DNA from: Isoetes taiwanensis
Taxonomy: Eukaryota > Streptophyta > Lycopodiopsida > Isoetales > Isoetaceae
NCBI GenBank assembly: GCA_021234155.1
Contig: JAJEKV010000037.1
Location: 1 to 64,000, forward strand
Length of the DNA stretch: 64,000 nucleotides
Direction: 5' to 3'
Both the position numbers and the translations under genes were made by a program. The notes under the pieces are model-generated. The model saw nothing but the letters and a program-made list of their open reading frames with translations. It searched no databases and was not told the origin of the DNA. The number at the start of each line of letters is the position of its first letter. Position 1 is the first letter of the stretch. Below, piece by piece: positions 1 to 11,565 of the stretch.

Positions 1-481
1 AATCTCAAGATAGTGTTGGAGTGTTCTTGAGTCATGCTCTACGTAATTCGCAGGTTCGACATTCCTTCCACCAGCCACTTTTAGGATGCCCCTTGTCCTA
101 TCTTAAAGCCATATATTTCGACGTAGGGCGCAATTCCAAAAGTATTTCATTGTCACAATTGCTTAGAATCTTCGATCGTGTCGATGTAGTATAGTGGTGA
201 GTATTCCCCCACCACACGGGTGACCCGGTTCGATCCCCCAAGATCGTAGCGCACTTTGGCCTAACTTGTCCAAAATAATGCATATATTCAAAATCGAGAT
301 CTTATATGCAAAATGAACTAAAAGATTCCTATTTAAGAGACGGTAGAGAAAAGAAGTTAGTATCGATTACACCGGATCTCGACGGTGTCGCCTAGTTCAT
401 CAAAACTATTTCAAGGACCTAGCTTTTAAGATATAGATAGCTTTCTAACCCAACCGGCTTTGATCTCAAGCTCCATAAACC
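1..481 (+). repeat. Unit 0, partial (left window edge), B locus only
   Basis: This is the 3' part of a unit. It aligns to the stretch between loci A and B and then B. B lies at 180-251 with core CCCACCACACGGG and a damaged 3' end. Bases 1-130 carry many more insertions and changes than the same stretch in any later unit. The left-block marker TATATGCAAAATG is present. Confidence 0.93.
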
Positions 482-1706
482 ATGGCAACGCAATTGTCGA
501 AGACAAAGATCCATTCGCATCAAAAGGCTCTTAGAAAAAGCAATGCCTTTCTTTGGAACCCTATTGCATAGTTACGCAAAGCGGTCGCCTTTTGAGCCCT
601 TGTTATGCTTCCATCCATTTCTCACACATGCGGATGGAGTACGGCAATTGCCGTCTTTGCAACTAGATGCCCCCGACGGTTCCAACGGAGCAAAAATCAC
701 CTCCATCGGATCGGGCGGATGCAGAGATATGCCAAACCGGGTTAAGCTTCTAGTTATGGATGTCTCCGTCTTTAAATTTGTTTCTTTTTAGCGCCTTTTA
801 AGCAAGTCATATTTGAGTGCTTACCGAGGTTCCTTTTCATTGCCTTGCTTTTTGCCTCCCTCTTAATTTGCCTTCACTTAGGTCCCCTGGGCTAATTCAC
901 CAAAAGTTCATATTTCATAATTCGCCATCAAGGGATGCCTCCTTGTCATATTCAAAGCTATATTTTGACGAAACCATATACTTCAATAATATTCTCTTGT
1001 CACAATTGTTTTAAGTTTTCATCATGTCGATGTAGTATAGTGGTGAGTATTCCCGCACTGTCACGCTGGTGACCCGAAGTTCGATCCCCAAGATCGGCGT
1101 GTGATTTTTGTTCTATCTCGCTTAGTGCATATCTTTCCAAAAGTGTAGCACATGAATATGACTCCCACCCCTTAAAAGCTGTGTGTTATGACTCCTACCC
1201 CCTTCAAAGTTGTGTTAGAGTTTCTATAATGCCAATCTCGATAGTGTTGAGTGTTCTTGGTCATGCCTACAATTCGTTCGATTCCACCACCGCACGAGGA
1301 TGTGTCTCCTTGTCCTATTCAAAGCCATATTTCGACGAGGCTGCAATTCCAAAGTATTTCATTGTCACAATTGCGGTTAGAATCTAAGATCGTGTCGATG
1401 TAGTATAGTGGTGAGTATTCCCACCGCCACGCTGGTGACCCGGTTCGATCCCCTAAGATCGGGCGCAATTTTTGGCCTAACTTGTCCAAAATAATGCATA
1501 TATTCAAAATCGAGATCTTATATGCAAAATGAACTAAAAGATTCCTATTTAAGAGACGGTGACGAGAGAAAAGAAGTTAGTATCAGATTACACCGGGGAT
1601 CTGACGGTGTCAGCTAGTTCATCAAAACTATTTCAAGGACCTAGCTTTTAAGATATAGATAGCTTCTAACCCAACCGGGCTTTGGATCTCAAGCTCCGGG
1701 TAAACC
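482..1706 (+). repeat. Unit 1 (1,225 bp)
   Basis: A is at 1026-1099, core CGCACTGTCACGCTGG, T arm CCGAAGTTCG. B is at 1394-1465, core CACCGCCACGCTGG. Left-block markers CTCTTAG, TATATGC and CTTCTAAC are present. The usual ATCTTCGATCG before B reads ATCTAAGATCG here. Confidence 0.96.
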
Positions 1707-2943
1707 ATGGCAACGCAATTGTCGAAGACAGCATCCATTCAGATCAAAAGGCTCTTAGAAAAAGCAATGCCTTTCTTTGAACCCTATTGCATAGTTACGG
1801 TGTAAAAGCGGGTCGCCTTTGAGCCCTTGTTATGCTTCCATCCATTTCTCACACATGCGGATGGAGTACGCAATTGCCGATGGGATTCGCAACTAGATGC
1901 CCCGACGGTTCCAACGGAGCAAAAATCACCTCCATCGGATCGGGCGATGCAGAGATATGCCAAACCGGTTAAGCTTCTAGTTATGGATGTCTCCGTGTCT
2001 TTAAATTTGTTTCTTTTTTAGCGCCACTTTTTAAGCAAATATTTTGAGTGCTTACCGGAGGTTCCTTTCATTGCCTTGCTTTTTGCCTCCCTCTTAATTT
2101 GCCTTCACTTAGGTCCCCGGGGCTAATTCACCAAAAGTTCATATTTCATAATTCGGCCATCAAGGGATGCCTCCTTGTCATATTCAAAGCTATATTTTGA
2201 CGAAATGATACTTCAATAATATTCTCTTGTCACAATTGTTTTAAGTTTTCATCATGTCGATGTAGTATAGTGGTGAGTATTCCCGCCACACGCTGGTGAC
2301 CCGAAGTTCGATCCCCCTGATCGGGCGATTTTTGTTCTATCTCGCCTAGTGCATATCTTTCCAAAGTGTAGCACATGAATATGATGCTCCCACCCCTTAA
2401 AAGTCGTGGTGTTATGACTCCTACCCCTTCAAAGTTGTGTTAGAGTTTCTATAATGCCAATCTCGCGATAGTGTTGAGTGTTCTTGGTCATGCCGGGCGA
2501 CCCGCAGGTTCGATTCCACCACCGCACGAGGATGTGTCTCCTTGTCCTATTCAAAGCCATATTTCGACGAGGCTGCAATTCCAAAGTATTTCATTGTCAC
2601 AATTAATGTTAGAATCTTCGATCGTGGTCGATGTAGTATAGTGGTGAGTATTCCCACCACCACGCTGGTGACCCGGTTCGATCCCCAAGATCGGGCGCAA
2701 TTTTTGGCCTAACTTGTCCAAAATAATGCATATATTCAAAATCGAGATCTTATATGCAAAATGAACTAAAAGATTCCTATTTAAGAGACGGTGACGAGAG
2801 AAAAGAAGTTAGTATCAGATTACACCGGATCCGACTTTGCCCCCTGTCACCTAGTTCATCAAAACTATTTCAAGGACCTAGCTTTTAAGATATAGATAGC
2901 TTCTAACCCAACCGGGCTTTGGATCTCAAGCTCCGGGTAAACC
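1707..2943 (+). repeat. Unit 2 (1,237 bp)
   Basis: A is at 2256-2327, core CGCCACACGCTGG. B is at 2627-2697, core CACCACCACGCTGG. Left-block markers CTCTTAG, GTTAAGC, TATATGC and CTTCTAAC are present. The end of the unit has the odd form GATCCGACTTTGCCCCCTG in place of the usual GACGGTGTCAG. Confidence 0.97.
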
Positions 2944-4197
2944 ATGGCAACGCAATTGTCGAAGACAGCATCCATTCAGATCAAAAGGCTCTTAGAAAAA
3001 GCAATGCCTTTCTTTGGAACCCTATTGCATAGTTACGGTGTAAAAAGCGGTCGTCTTTGAGCCCTTGTTATGCTTCCATCCATTTCTCACACATGCGGAT
3101 GGAGTACGGCAATTGCCGATGGGATTCGGCAACTAGACGCCCTGACGGTTCCAACGGAGCAAAAATCACCTCCATCGGACCGGCGGATGCAGAGATATGC
3201 CAAACTGAAGTTAAGCTTCTAGTTATGGATGTCTCCGTGTCTTTAAATTTGTTTCTTTTTTTAGCGCGCCTTTTAAGCAGTCATATTTGAGTGCTTACCG
3301 GAGGTTCCTTTCATTGCCTTGCTTCCTTTCATTGCCTTGCTTTTTGCCTCCCTCTTAATTTGCCTTCACTTAGGTCCCCGGGCTAATTCACCAAAAGTTC
3401 ATATTTCATAATTCGGCCATCAAGGGATGCCTCCTTGTCATATTCAAAGCTATATTTTGGCGAAATGATACTTCAATAATATTCTCTTTGTCACAATTGC
3501 TCTTAAGTTTTCATCATGTCGATGTAGTATAGTGGTGAGTATTCCCGCCAGTCACGCGGGTGACCCGAGTTCGATCCCCGCATCGGCGCGATTTTTTGTT
3601 CTATCTCGCCTAGTGCATATCTTTCCAAAAAGTGTAGCACATGAATATGATGACTCCCACCCCTTAAAAGTCGGTGTTATGACTCCTACCCCTTCAAAGT
3701 TGTGTTAGAGTTTCTATAATGCCAATCTCGCATAGTGTTGAGTGTTCTTGGTCATGCCTACACCCGTTCGATTCCACCACCGCACGAGGATGTGTCTCCT
3801 TGTCCTATTCAAAGCCATATTTCGACGAGGCTGCAATTCCAAAGTATTTCATTGTCACAATTGCGTTAGAATCTTCGATCGTGGTCGATGTAGTATAGTG
3901 GTGAGTATTCCCACCGTCACGCTGGTGACCCGGTTCGATCCCCAAGATCGGGCGCAATTTTTGGCCTAACTTGTCCAAAAATAATGCATATATTCAAAAT
4001 CGAGATCTTATATGCAAAATGAACTAAAAGATTCCTATTTAAGAGACTGACGACGAGAAAAAGAAGTTAGTATCGATTATTACACCGGGATCCGACGGTG
4101 TCAGTCGCCTAGTTCATCAAAACTATTTCAAGGACCTAGCTTTTAAGATATAGATAGCTTTAAACCCAACCGGCTTTGATCTCAAGCTCCGTAAACC
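2944..4197 (+). repeat. Unit 3 (1,254 bp)
   Basis: A is at 3518-3588, nearly intact, core CGCCAGTCACGCGGG. B is at 3884-3954, core CACCGTCACGCTGG. The first 600 bases are in the 'clean' state (AGACAGCATCC, GACGCCCTGACGG). CCTTTCATTGCCTTGCTT is duplicated near 3306-3340, a slippage event not seen in its neighbours. Confidence 0.97.
3518..3588 (+). pseudogene. tRNA-Asp-like, locus A of unit 3, nearly intact
   Basis: Two differences from the A form: the loop reads CAGTCAC (U33 replaced by A) and one G is missing before CATCGGCG. U33 is needed for the anticodon U-turn, so as written it would not work well. Confidence 0.7.
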
Positions 4198-5429
4198 ATG
4201 GCAACGCAATTGTCGAAGACAAAGATCCATTCAGATCAAAAGGCTCTAGAAAAAGCAATGCCTTTCTTTGGAACCCTATTGCATAGTTACGGTGTAAAAA
4301 GCGGTCGCCTTTTGAGCCCTTTGTTATGCTTCCATCCATTTCTCACACATGCGGATGGAGTACGGCAATTGCCGATGGGATTCGCAACTAGATCCTCGAC
4401 GGTTCCAACGGAGCAAAAATCACCTCCATCGATCGGCGGATGCAGAGATATGCCAAACCGGGTTAAGCTTCTAGTTATGGATGTCTCCGTGTCTTTAAAT
4501 TTGTTTCTTTTTTTTAGCCGCTTTTAAGCAAATATTTTTGAGTGCTTACCGGAGGTTCCTTTCATTGCCTTGCTTTTTGCCTCCCTCTTAATTTGCCTTC
4601 ACTTAGGTCCCTGGGCTAATTCACCAAAAGTTCATATTTCATAATTCGTCATCAAGGGATGCCTCCTTGTCATATTCAAAGCTATATTTTGGCGAAATAC
4701 TTCAATAATATTCTCTTGTCACAATTGCTCTTAAGTTTTCATCATGTCGATGTAGTATAGTGGTGAGTATTCCCGCCTGACCACGCGGGTGACCCGAGTT
4801 CGATCCCCGGCATCGGCGTGATTTTTGTTCTATCTCGCCTAGTGCATATCTTTCCAAAGTGTAGCACATGAATATGACTCTCCCACCCCTTAAAAGTCGT
4901 GGTGTTATGACTCCTACCCCTTCAAAGTTGTGTTAGAGTTTCTATAATGCCAATCTCGCATAGTGTTGAGTGTTCTTGGTCATGCCTACGAACCGCGTTC
5001 GATTCCACCACCGCATCGAGGATGTGTCTCCTTGTCCTATTCAAAGCCATATTTCGACGAGGCTGCAATTCCAAAGTATTTCATTGTCACAATTGCGTTT
5101 AGAATCTTCGATCGTGGTCGATGTAGTATAGTGGTGAGTATTCCCACTGCCACGCTGGTGACCCGGTTCGATCCCCTAAGATCGGGCGCAATTTTTGGCC
5201 TAACTTGTCCAAAATAATGCATATATTCAAAATCGAGATCTTATATGCAAAATGAACTAAAAGATTCCTATTTAAGAGACGGTGACGAGAGAAAAGAAGT
5301 TAGTATCAGATTACACCGGGGATCTGACGGTGTCAGCTAGTTCATCAAAACTATTTCAAGGACCTAGCTTTTAAGATATAGATAGCTTCTAACCCAACCG
5401 GGCTTTGGATCTCAAGCTCCGGGTAAACC
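4198..5429 (+). repeat. Unit 4 (1,232 bp)
   Basis: A is at 4746-4818, nearly intact, core CGCCTGACCACGCGGG. B is at 5117-5188, core CACTGCCACGCTGG. Unlike units 1-3 and 5-7 it has CTCTAG instead of CTCTTAG, and its start is in the degenerate state (AGACAAAGATCC). Confidence 0.97.
4746..4818 (+). pseudogene. tRNA-Asp-like, locus A of unit 4, nearly intact
   Basis: Everything but the anticodon loop matches the A form. The loop reads CTGACCAC, eight bases without GTC. Confidence 0.7.
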
Positions 5430-6668
5430 ATGGCAACGCAATTGTCGAAGACAGCATCCATTCAGATCAAAAGGCTCTTAGAAAAAGCAATGCCTTTCTT
5501 TGGAACCCTATTGCATAGTTACGGTGTAAAAAGCGGTCGTCTTTGAGCCCTTGTTATGCTTCCATCCATTTCTCACACATGCGGATGGAGTACGGCAATT
5601 GCCGATGGGATTCGGCAACTAGACGCCCTGACGGTTCCAACGGAGCAAAAATCACCTCCATCGACCGGGCGGATGCAGAGATATGCCAAACTGAAGTTAA
5701 GCTTCTAGTTATGGATGTCTCCGTGTCTTTAAATTTGTTTCTTTTTTTAGCGCGCCTTTTAAGCAGTCATATTTGAGTGCTTACCGGAGGTTCCTTTCAT
5801 TGCCTTGCTTTTTGCCTCCCTCTTAATTTGCCTTCACTTAGGTCCCTGGGCTAATTCACCAAAAGTTCATATTTCATAATTCGTCATCAAGGGATGCCTC
5901 CTTGTCATATTCAAAGCTATATTTTGGCGAAATGATACTTCAATAATAATATTCTCTTGTCACAATTGTTTTAAGTTTTCATCATGTCGATGTAGTATAG
6001 TGGTGAGTATTCCCTACTCACACGCTGGTGACCCGAAGTTCGATCCCCAAGATCGGGCGTGATTTTTGTTCTATCTCGCCTAGTGCATATCTTTCCAAAG
6101 TGTAGCACATGAATATGACTCCCTCCCACCCCTTAAAAGTCGTGGTGTTATGACTCCTACCCCTTCAAAGTTGTGTTAGAGTTTCTATAATGCCAATCTC
6201 GCGATAGTGTTGAGTGTTCTTGGTCATGCCGGGCGAATTGTTTCGATTCCACCACCGCACGAGGATGTGTCTCCTTGTCCTATTCAAAGCCATATTTCGA
6301 CGAGGCTGCAATTCCAAAGTATTTCATTGTCACAATTGCGTTAGAATCTTCGATCGTGGTCGATGTAGTATAGTGGTGAGTATTCCCACCACCACGCTGG
6401 TGACCCGGTTCGATCCCCTAAGATCGGGCGCAATTTTTGGCCTAACTTGTCCAAAATAATGCATATATTCAAAATCGAGATCTTATATGCAAAATGAACT
6501 AAAAGATTCCTATTTAAGAGACGGTGACGAGAGAAAAAAGAAGTTAGTATCGATTACACCGGATCTGACGGTGTCGCTTAGTTCATCAAAACTATTTCAA
6601 GGACCTAGCTTTTAAGATATAGATAGCTTCTAACCCAACCGGCTTTGATCTCAAGCTCCGTAAAAACC
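5430..6668 (+). repeat. Unit 5 (1,239 bp)
   Basis: A is at 5986-6059, core CTACTCACACGCTGG. B is at 6359-6430, core CACCACCACGCTGG. The first half is clean-state and nearly identical to units 3 and 7. An extra AAT lengthens the AATAATATTC run before A. Confidence 0.97.
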
Positions 6669-7903
6669 ATGGCAACGCAATTGTCGAAGACAAAGATCCA
6701 TTCAGATCAAAAGGCTCTTAGAAAAAGCAATGCCTTTCTTTGGAACCCTATTGCATAGTTACGGTGTAAAAAGCGGTCGCCTTTTGAGCCCTTTGTTATG
6801 CTTCCATCCATTTCTCACACATGATGGAGTACGGCAATTGCCGATGGGATTCGCAACTAGATGCCCGACGGGTTCCAACGGAGCAAAAATCACCTCCATC
6901 GACCGGGCGGATGCAGAGATATGCCAAACCGGTTAAGCTTCTAGTTATGGATGTCTCCGTGTCTTTAAATTTGTTTCTTTTTAGCGCCTTTTAAGCAAAT
7001 ATTTTGAGTGCTTACCGGAGGTTCCTTTCATTGCCTTGCTTTTTGCCTCCCTCTTTAATTTGCCTTCACTTAGGTCCCTCGGGCTAATTCACCAAAAGTT
7101 CATATTTCATAATTGGCCATCAAGGGATGCCTCCTTGTCATATTCAAAGCTATATTTTGACGAAATGATACTTCAATAATAATATTCTCTTGTCACAATT
7201 GCTCTTAAGTTTTCATCATGTCGATGTAGTATAGTGGTGAGTATTCCCGCCTGTCACGCGGGTGACCCGAGTTCGATCCCCGGCATCGGCGTGATTTTTG
7301 TTCTATCTCGCCTAGTGCATATCTTTCCAAAGTGTAGCACATGAATATGACTGACTCCCACCCCTTAAAAGCTGTGTGTTATGACTCCTACCCCCTTCAA
7401 AGTTGTGTTAGAGTTTCTATAATGCCAATCTCGCATAGTGTTGAGTGTTCTTGGTCATGCCTACGAATTCGTGTTCGATTCCACCACCGCACGAGGATGT
7501 GTCTCCTTGTCCTATTCAAAGCCATATTTCGACGAGGCTGCAATTCCAAAGTATTTCATTGTCACAATTGCGGTTAGAATCTTCGATCGTGTCGATGTAG
7601 TATAGTGGTGAGTATTCCCACCACACGCTGGTGACCCGGTTCGATCCCCCTAAGATCGGGCGCAATTTTTGGCCTAACTTGTCCAAAATAATGCATATAT
7701 TCAAAATCGAGATCTTATATGCAAAATGAACTAAAAGATTCCTATTTAAGAGACAGTGACGAGAGAAAAGAAGTTAGTATCAGATTACACCGGAGATCTG
7801 ACGGTGTCAGCTAGTTCATCAAAACTATTTCAAGGACCTAGCTTTTAAGATATAGATAGCTTCTAACCCAACCGGGCTTTGGATCTCAAGCTCCGGGTAA
7901 ACC
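6669..7903 (+). repeat. Unit 6 (1,235 bp)
   Basis: A is intact at 7220-7291. B is at 7591-7662, core CACCACACGCTGG. The half before A is degenerate-state (AGACAAAGATCC) while A itself is perfect, so the two states can change within one unit. The extra AAT before A is shared with unit 5. Confidence 0.97.
7220..7291 (+). tRNA. tRNA-Asp(GTC), locus A of unit 6
   Basis: Seventy-two nt, anticodon GTC in loop CTGTCAC, anticodon stem CCCGC/GCGGG, box A TAGTATAGTGGT, acceptor GTCGATG/CATCGGC, discriminator G, and TTTTT four bases downstream of the tRNA. The T stem reads CCGAG against CCCGG, leaving an A-C mismatch at 52-62, which also alters the first base of box B. Decoding of Asp codons GAC/GAU is inferred from the anticodon and the match to plant tRNA-Asp. 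The mismatch may lower function. Confidence 0.85.
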
Positions 7904-8831
7904 ATGGCAACGCAATTGTCGAAGACAGCATCCATTCAGATCAAAAGGCTCTTAGAAAAAGCAATGCCTTTCTTTGGAACCCTATTGCATAGTTACGGTG
8001 TAAAAAGCGGTCGTCTTTGAGCCCTTGTTATGCTTCCATCCATTTCTCACACATGCGGATGGAGTACGGCAATTGCCGATGGGATTCGGCAACTAGACGC
8101 CCTGACGGTTCCAACGGAGCAAAAATCACCTCCATCGGACCGGCGGATGCAGAGATATGCCAAACTGAAGTTAAGCTTCTAGTTATGGATGTCTCCGTGT
8201 CTTTAAATTTGTTTCTTTTTTTAGCGCGCCTTTTAAGCAGTCATATTTGAGTGCTTACCGGAGGTTCCTTTCATTGCCTTGCTTTTTGCCTCCCTCTTAA
8301 TTTGCCTTCACTTAGGTCCCTGGGCTAATTCACCAAAAGTTCATATTTCATAATTCGTCATCAAGGGATGCCTCCTTGTCATATTCAAAGCTATATTTTG
8401 ACGAAATGATACTTCAATAATATTCTCTTGTCACAATTGCTCTTAAGTTTTCATCATGTCGATGTAGTATAGTGGTGAGTATTCCCACCAATCACGCTGG
8501 TGACCCGAAAGTTCGATCCCCCAAGATCGGGCAATGATTTTTTGTTCTATCTCGCCTAGTGCATATCTTTCCAAAGTGTAGCACATGAATATGACTCCCC
8601 ACCCCTTAAAAGCTGTGGTGTTATGACTCCTACCCCCTTCAAAGTTGTGTTAGAGTTTCTATAATGCCAATCTCGCATAGTGTTGAGTGTTCTTGGTCAT
8701 GCCGGCGACCCGTGTTCGATTCCACCACCGCACGAGGATGTGTCTCCTTGTCCTATTCAAAGCCATATTTCGACGAGGCTGCAATTCCAAAGTATTTCAT
8801 TGTCACAATTGCGGTTAGAATCTTCGATCGT

Positions 8832-8903
8832 GTCGATGTAGTATAGTGGTGAGTATTCCCGCCTGTCACGCGGGTGACCCGGGTTCGATCCCCGGCATCG
8901 GCG
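8832..8903 (+). tRNA. tRNA-Asp(GTC), locus B of unit 7, intact
   Basis: All four stems pair fully: acceptor GTCGATG/CATCGGC, D stem GTAT/GTAT (with the D-arm non-Watson-Crick pairs usual for this tRNA), anticodon stem CCCGC/GCGGG, T stem CCGGG/CCCGG. Loop CTGTCAC has anticodon GTC. Box B is GGTTCGATCCC. No intron and no encoded CCA, as expected for a nuclear gene. A Pol III terminator T5 follows after CAA. Confidence 0.95.
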
Positions 8904-9027
8904 CAATTTTTGGCCTAACTTGTCCAAAATAATGCATATATTCAAAATCGAGATCTTATATGCAAAATGAACTAAAAGATTCCTATTTAAGAGACGGTGA
9001 CGAGAGAAAAGAAGTTAGTATCAGATT

Positions 9028-9048
9028 ACACCGGGGATCTGACGGTGT
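9028..9048. repeat. Short inverted repeat near each unit end, unit 7 example
   Basis: ACACCG and CGGTGT form a perfect 6-bp inverted repeat with 9 bases between; the overlapping CTGAC-GGT-GTCAG gives a second small stem. It recurs at the matching place in clean-state units. No function can be assigned. Confidence 0.5.
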
Positions 9049-9144
9049 CAGCTAGTTCATCAAAACTATTTCAAGGACCTAGCTTTTAAGATATAGATAG
9101 CTTCTAACCCAACCGGGCTTTGGATCTCAAGCTCCGGGTAAACC

Positions 9145-10316
9145 ATGGCAACGCAATTGTCGAAGACAGCATCCATTCAGATCAAAAGGCTCTAGAAAAA
9201 GCAATGCCTTTCTTTGGAACCCTATTGCATAGTTACGGTGTAAAAAGCGGTCGTCTTTGAGCCCTGACGGTTCCAACGGAGCAAAAATCACCTCCATCGG
9301 ACCGGCGGATGCAGAGATATGCCAAACTGAAGTTAAGCTTCTAGTTATGGATGTCTCCGTGTCTTTAAATTTGTTTTTTTTAGGCAAAATTATATTTTGC
9401 TTTAAGCAGGTCCCTATTTTGAGTGCTTACCGAGGTTCCTTTCATTGCCTTGCTTTTTGCCTCCCTCTTAATTTGCCTTCACTTAGGTCCCCTGGGCTAA
9501 TTCACCAAAAGTTCATATTTCATAATTCGCCATCAAGGGATGCCTCCTTGTCATATTCAAAGCTATATTTTGACGAAATGATACTTCAATAATATTCTCT
9601 TGTCACAATTGCTCTTAAGTTTTCATCATGTCGATGTAGTATAGTGGTGAGTATTCCCGTCATTACGCTGGTGACCCGAAGTTCGATCCCCGCATCGGGC
9701 GTGATTTTTGTTCTATCTCGCCTAGTGCATATCTTTCCAAAGTGTAGCACATGAATATATGACTCCCACCCCTTAAAAGTCGTGTGTTATGACTCCTACC
9801 CCTTCAAAGTTGTGTTAGAGTTTCTATAATGCCAATCTCGCATAGTGTTGAGTGTTCTTGGTCATGCCTACAATCTGTTCGATTCCACCACCACCGCAAC
9901 GAGGATGTGTCTCCTTGTCCTATTCAAAGCCATATTTCGACGAGGCTGCAATTCCAAAGTATTTCATTGTCACAATTATGTTAGAATCTTCGATCGTGGT
10001 CGATGTAGTATAGTGGTGAGTATTCCCGCCACCGTCACGCGGGGTGACCCGGTTCGATCCCCAAGATCGGGCGCAATTTTTTTGGCCTAACTTGTCCAAA
10101 ATAATGCATATATTCAAAATCGAGATCTTATATTCAAAATGAACTAAAAGATTCCTATTTAAGAGACGGTGACGAGAGAAAAGAAGTTAGTATCAGATTA
10201 CACCGGGGATCTGACGGTGTCAGCTAGTTCATCAAAACTATTTCAAGGACCTAGCTTTTAAGATATAGATAGCTTCCAACCCAACCGGGCTTTGGATCTC
10301 AAGCTCCGGGTAAACC
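9145..10316 (+). repeat. Unit 8 (1,172 bp), shortest unit, internal deletion
   Basis: A is at 9630-9701, core CGTCATTACGCTGG. B is at 9999-10073, core CGCCACCGTCACGCGGGG. Seventy-eight bp present in unit 7 are missing at 9261-9265. The T-rich spot holds an unusual insert near 9384-9400. From here on the unit reads CTCTAG, TATATTC and CTTCCAAC. Confidence 0.97.
9261..9265. other. Deletion junction in unit 8 (78 bp lost)
   Basis: GAGCCCT joins directly to GACGG. In unit 7 these are separated by 78 bp that end with GACGCCCT. The shared GCCCT at the joint is a 5-bp microhomology. Confidence 0.85.
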
Positions 10317-11565
10317 ATGGCAACGCAATTGTCGAAGACAGCATCCATTCAGATCAAAAGGCTCTAGAAAAAGCAATGCCTTTCTTTGGAACCCTATTGC
10401 ATAGTTACGGTGTAAAAGCGGTCGCCTTTTGAGCCCTTTGTTATGCTTCCATCCATTTCTCACACATGCGGATGGAGTACGGCAATTGCCGATGGGATTC
10501 GGCAACTAGACGCCCTGACGGTTCCAACGGAGCAAAAATCACCTCCATCGGACCGGCGGATGCAGAGATATGCCAAACTGAAGTTAAGCTTCTAGTTATG
10601 GATGTCTCCGTGCCTTTAAATTTGTTTCTTTTTTTTTAGCCACCATATTTGAGTGCTTACCGGAGGTCCCTTTCATATTTGAGTGCTTACCGGAGGTTCC
10701 TTTCATTGCCTTGCTTTTTGCCTCCCTCTTAATTTGCCTTCACTTAGGTCCCTGGGCTAATTCACCAAAAGTTCATATTTCATAATTCGTCATCAAGGGA
10801 TGCCTCCTTGTCATATTCAAAGCTATATTTTGACGAAATGATACTTCAATAATATTCTCTTGTCACAATTGCTCTTAAGTTTTCATCATGTCGATGTAGT
10901 ATAGTGGTGAGTATTCCCACCACACGCTGGTGACCCGAAGTTCGATCCCCCGATCGGGCGTGATTTTTGTTCTATCTCGCCTAGTGCATATCTTTCCAAA
11001 GTGTAGCACATGAATATGACTCCCACCCCTTAAAAGTCGCGGTGTTATGACTCCTACCCCTTCAAAGTTGTGTTAGAGTTTCTATAATGCCAATCTCGCA
11101 TAGTGTTGAGTGTTCTTGGTCATGCCTACGAATCTGTTCGATTCCACCACCGCACGAGGATGTGTCTCCTTGTCCTATTCAAAGCCATATTTCGACGAGG
11201 CTGCAATTCCAAAGTATTTCATTGTCACAATTGCGTTAGAATCTTCGATCGTGGTCGATGTAGTATAGTGGTGAGTATTCCCACCACCACGCTGGTGACC
11301 CGGTTCGATCCCCGCAAGATCGGGCGCAATTTTTGGCCTAACTTGTCCAAAAATAATGCATATATTCAAAATCGAGATCTTATATTCAAAATGAACTAAA
11401 AGATTCCTATTTAAGAGACGGTGACGAGAGAAAAGAAGTTAGTATCGATTACACCGGGGATCCGACGGCAGTCGCCTAGTTCATCAAAACTATTTCAAGG
11501 ACCTAGCTTTTAAGATATAGATAGCTTCCAACCCAACCGGCTTTGATCTCAAGCTCCGGTAAACC
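10317..11565 (+). repeat. Unit 9 (1,249 bp)
   Basis: A is at 10890-10960, core CACCACACGCTGG. B is at 11254-11326, core CACCACCACGCTGG. Near 10645-10710 GAGTGCTTACCGGAGG is repeated, but with CATATTT between the copies, a different form from the 32-bp duplication of the central block. Confidence 0.97.

Larger units (their letters stand above)
7904..9144 (+). repeat. Unit 7 (1,241 bp), mostly clean-state
   Basis: A is at 8458-8534, core CACCAATCACGCTGG, with a damaged 3' end. B is intact at 8832-8903. Left-block markers CTCTTAG, TATATGC and CTTCTAAC are all present. It is the last unit before these markers change. Confidence 0.97.

Noticed and set aside
8832-8903. Organellar or bacterial tRNA-Asp
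   Set aside because: There is no encoded CCA, the Pol III terminators are in place, and the D and T arms match the plant nuclear type. The tandem setting also does not fit an organelle genome.
8757-8945. Minus-strand frames of about 62 codons over the B locus (with RGSNPGHPRDRREYS)
   Set aside because: They are the antisense translation of the tRNA-Asp gene, a well-known spurious protein type. They change with each tRNA variant.
11103-11399. Plus-strand frames of 60-100 codons across the B segment
   Set aside because: They run straight through the tRNA and its terminator and are opened or closed by the variable core. These are shadows of the repeat.
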